DNA from: Lachnospiraceae bacterium
Lineage (GTDB): Bacteria > Bacillota_A > Clostridia > Lachnospirales > Lachnospiraceae
Assembly: GCA_031262285.1 (NCBI GenBank)
Contig: JAISHZ010000376.1
Location: 1-5,100 of the forward strand
Length of the DNA stretch: 5,100 bases
Direction of reading: 5' to 3'
Each line of letters opens with the position of its first letter. The stretch's first letter is position 1. The translations under genes and the position numbers were made by a program. The notes under the pieces are model-generated. The model was not told the origin of the DNA. It searched no databases and saw only the letters and a list, made by a program, of their open reading frames with translations. Positions 4,076 through 5,100 of the stretch are shown here, one piece after another.

Positions 4076-5100
4076 TCAATACATAGTAGACATAACTTGT
4101 AGAACATGATTTGCGTAGGTATGAAAAAACTCTCTGTTTCTTTTCATTTCGTCAGTGAGTTCAAAGAAAATCTCTTTCGATCGATGATCTCTTTTGAAAA
4201 AAGGTTCGAATACATACTCCCATTGCGGTAAATAAGAGGAATATTTCCTTGTGTAACATGTGGAGGCCGTCGCTTGTAATCGATAATCTTTGTCAACATA
4301 TTGAGCGACAGACTTGTGTAATGCGGTGTCTTCTTCCGGTAAATAGTAATAATCATGATAGTTTTCATAAAAATATTTTAGCTCATCTTCATATATCGGA
4401 ACGCGCAATGTTCCCTCTTTGCCGTCAGCTTTGAAATAACAGTTATTTGCGTTGATTGAAATCGGCTTAGGCAGGGTTACCGGTAAGGAAAGGTACATCA
4501 AGAGTTCCCTCCGTTCATTGCCGGCAAAATCATGATACGTATTGGCTTGTACCTTTTTGGCATGCACTTTCATTTGAAACAAGTCGGAATATGACAAAAG
4601 CGGCATGATCTCAAGCATCCCTTTGATATCTTCCGCATTGTGCAGGAATAAGGATTTTTCCGAAAATTCATTCGGACGATTTACATACTGATGATAAATA
4701 CCGATCAATTCACTGCCTGTAAACACATCCTGTCGGTTGATTCCCAAAAATTGTTCCAAGGTTCTTTGTTTGCAATTCGGGATTCCTAAGAAAAATTTGT
4801 ACGGGGAAACACGTTTGTAAAGATCGATCCCTTGAAAATGCTCCAAATCATTCGGTAATCCATGTTGCGTACATTTTTGCATCAAGAAAGGTAAATCAAA
4901 GTTATTGCCGTTAAAATGAACCAAAACCTTATATTTCGAGGCGAATTGAAGAAAAGATTGCAGAATCAATGGCTCTTGTGACGGATTCTCTGCCATCCAC
5001 TGTCTGGTTTGCCAAGATCCTTCTGAAAGATATGCACATCCAATCAAATACAAGCAGGATGTCCTGGAAGCAAAACCGGTCGTCTCAATATCCAAAAACA
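4076..5100 (-). CDS. YprB-like ribonuclease H-like/DEDD exonuclease-domain protein (5' end cut by window edge)
   Basis: The visible part is 340 residues, counted from the first complete codon at 5098; the frame is still open at base 5100, so a short N-terminus is missing. It belongs to the RNase_H_2 / YprB group of predicted 3'-5' exonucleases of the DnaQ-like DEDD superfamily. Motif I is FLDIETTGF (D3, E5), motif II is HFNGNNFDLPFL (D68), and motif III is HNAEDIKGM (H153, D157), so the metal-binding carboxylates all seem present. After about residue 175 comes a C-terminal region with a strand-rich appearance and an FELTDEM segment near 311-317, which I recall from clostridial members but cannot assign a function. 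The substrate is unknown. No signal peptide or membrane segment is visible in the part present. It stops 97 bp before the rpmF -35 box. No convincing terminator lies between, so some read-through into rpmF is possible. Confidence 0.85.
   Translation of the reverse strand, partial: FLDIETTGFASRTSCLYLIGCAYLSEGSWQTRQWMAENPSQEPLILQSFLQFASKYKVLVHFNGNNFDLPFLMQKCTQHGLPNDLEHFQGIDLYKRVSPYKFFLGIPNCKQRTLEQFLGINRQDVFTGSELIGIYHQYVNRPNEFSEKSLFLHNAEDIKGMLEIMPLLSYSDLFQMKVHAKKVQANTYHDFAGNERRELLMYLSLPVTLPKPISINANNCYFKADGKEGTLRVPIYEDELKYFYENYHDYYYLPEEDTALHKSVAQYVDKDYRLQATASTCYTRKYSSYLPQWEYVFEPFFKRDHRSKEIFFELTDEMKRNREFFHTYANHVLQVMSTMY

Noticed and set aside
1..5100. Mobile elements, CRISPR arrays, tRNA/rRNA genes, riboswitches
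   Set aside because: No transposase, terminal inverted repeats, regularly spaced repeats, tRNA-like cloverleaf or recognisable riboswitch core was seen on either strand.

Overview
All genes in this window lie on the minus strand. It reads as conserved housekeeping DNA from a low-to-moderate GC Gram-positive bacterium (Bacillota), most likely class Clostridia and possibly Lachnospiraceae. The evidence is the gene order rpmF, plsX, acpP, rnc, smc, the Cys-containing L32 that begins MSICPKNK, near-consensus sigma-A promoters and purine-rich Shine-Dalgarno sequences. The family-level placement is an inference from protein style, not a database match.

In the direction of transcription (right to left) the layout is as follows. 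At 5100-4076 is the 3' part of a YprB-like gene with a DEDD/RNase H-fold 3'-5' exonuclease domain, cut by the window edge. At 3980-4075 is an AT-rich spacer with no clear terminator. Next is a near-consensus promoter (TTGACA, 17 nt, TACAAT; 3979-3951), a roughly 80-nt leader with ATTCC/GGAAT inverted repeats, and rpmF (ribosomal protein L32, 3865-3686). A small GAAA-loop hairpin and a strong intrinsic terminator (3656-3625) follow rpmF. A second promoter (TTGATT, 17 nt, TATAGT; 3578-3550) starts a new unit with a structured leader of about 120 nt. That unit is plsX (3424-2417), acpP (2384-2142), rnc (2045-1359) and smc (1323 to beyond base 1).

The downstream unit links phospholipid and fatty-acid synthesis (PlsX makes acyl-phosphate from acyl-ACP; AcpP carries the acyl chains) with RNA processing (RNase III) and chromosome organisation (SMC). 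FabD and FabG, which sit between plsX and acpP in Bacillus subtilis, are absent. FapR is not upstream of plsX, and the YceD/DUF177 gene that often precedes rpmF is also absent.

I see no mobile element, CRISPR array, tRNA, rRNA or obviously novel multi-gene system. The most interesting unexplained structure is non-coding. The plsX leader carries a perfect 10-bp inverted repeat and then a 7-bp all-GC hairpin directly before the ribosome-binding site. A perfect 18-bp palindrome lies over the plsX stop codon. A possible 14-codon ORF with its own Shine-Dalgarno sits between acpP and rnc. The annotated starts of rnc, plsX and rpmF were chosen from Shine-Dalgarno evidence and are shorter than the longest open frames.
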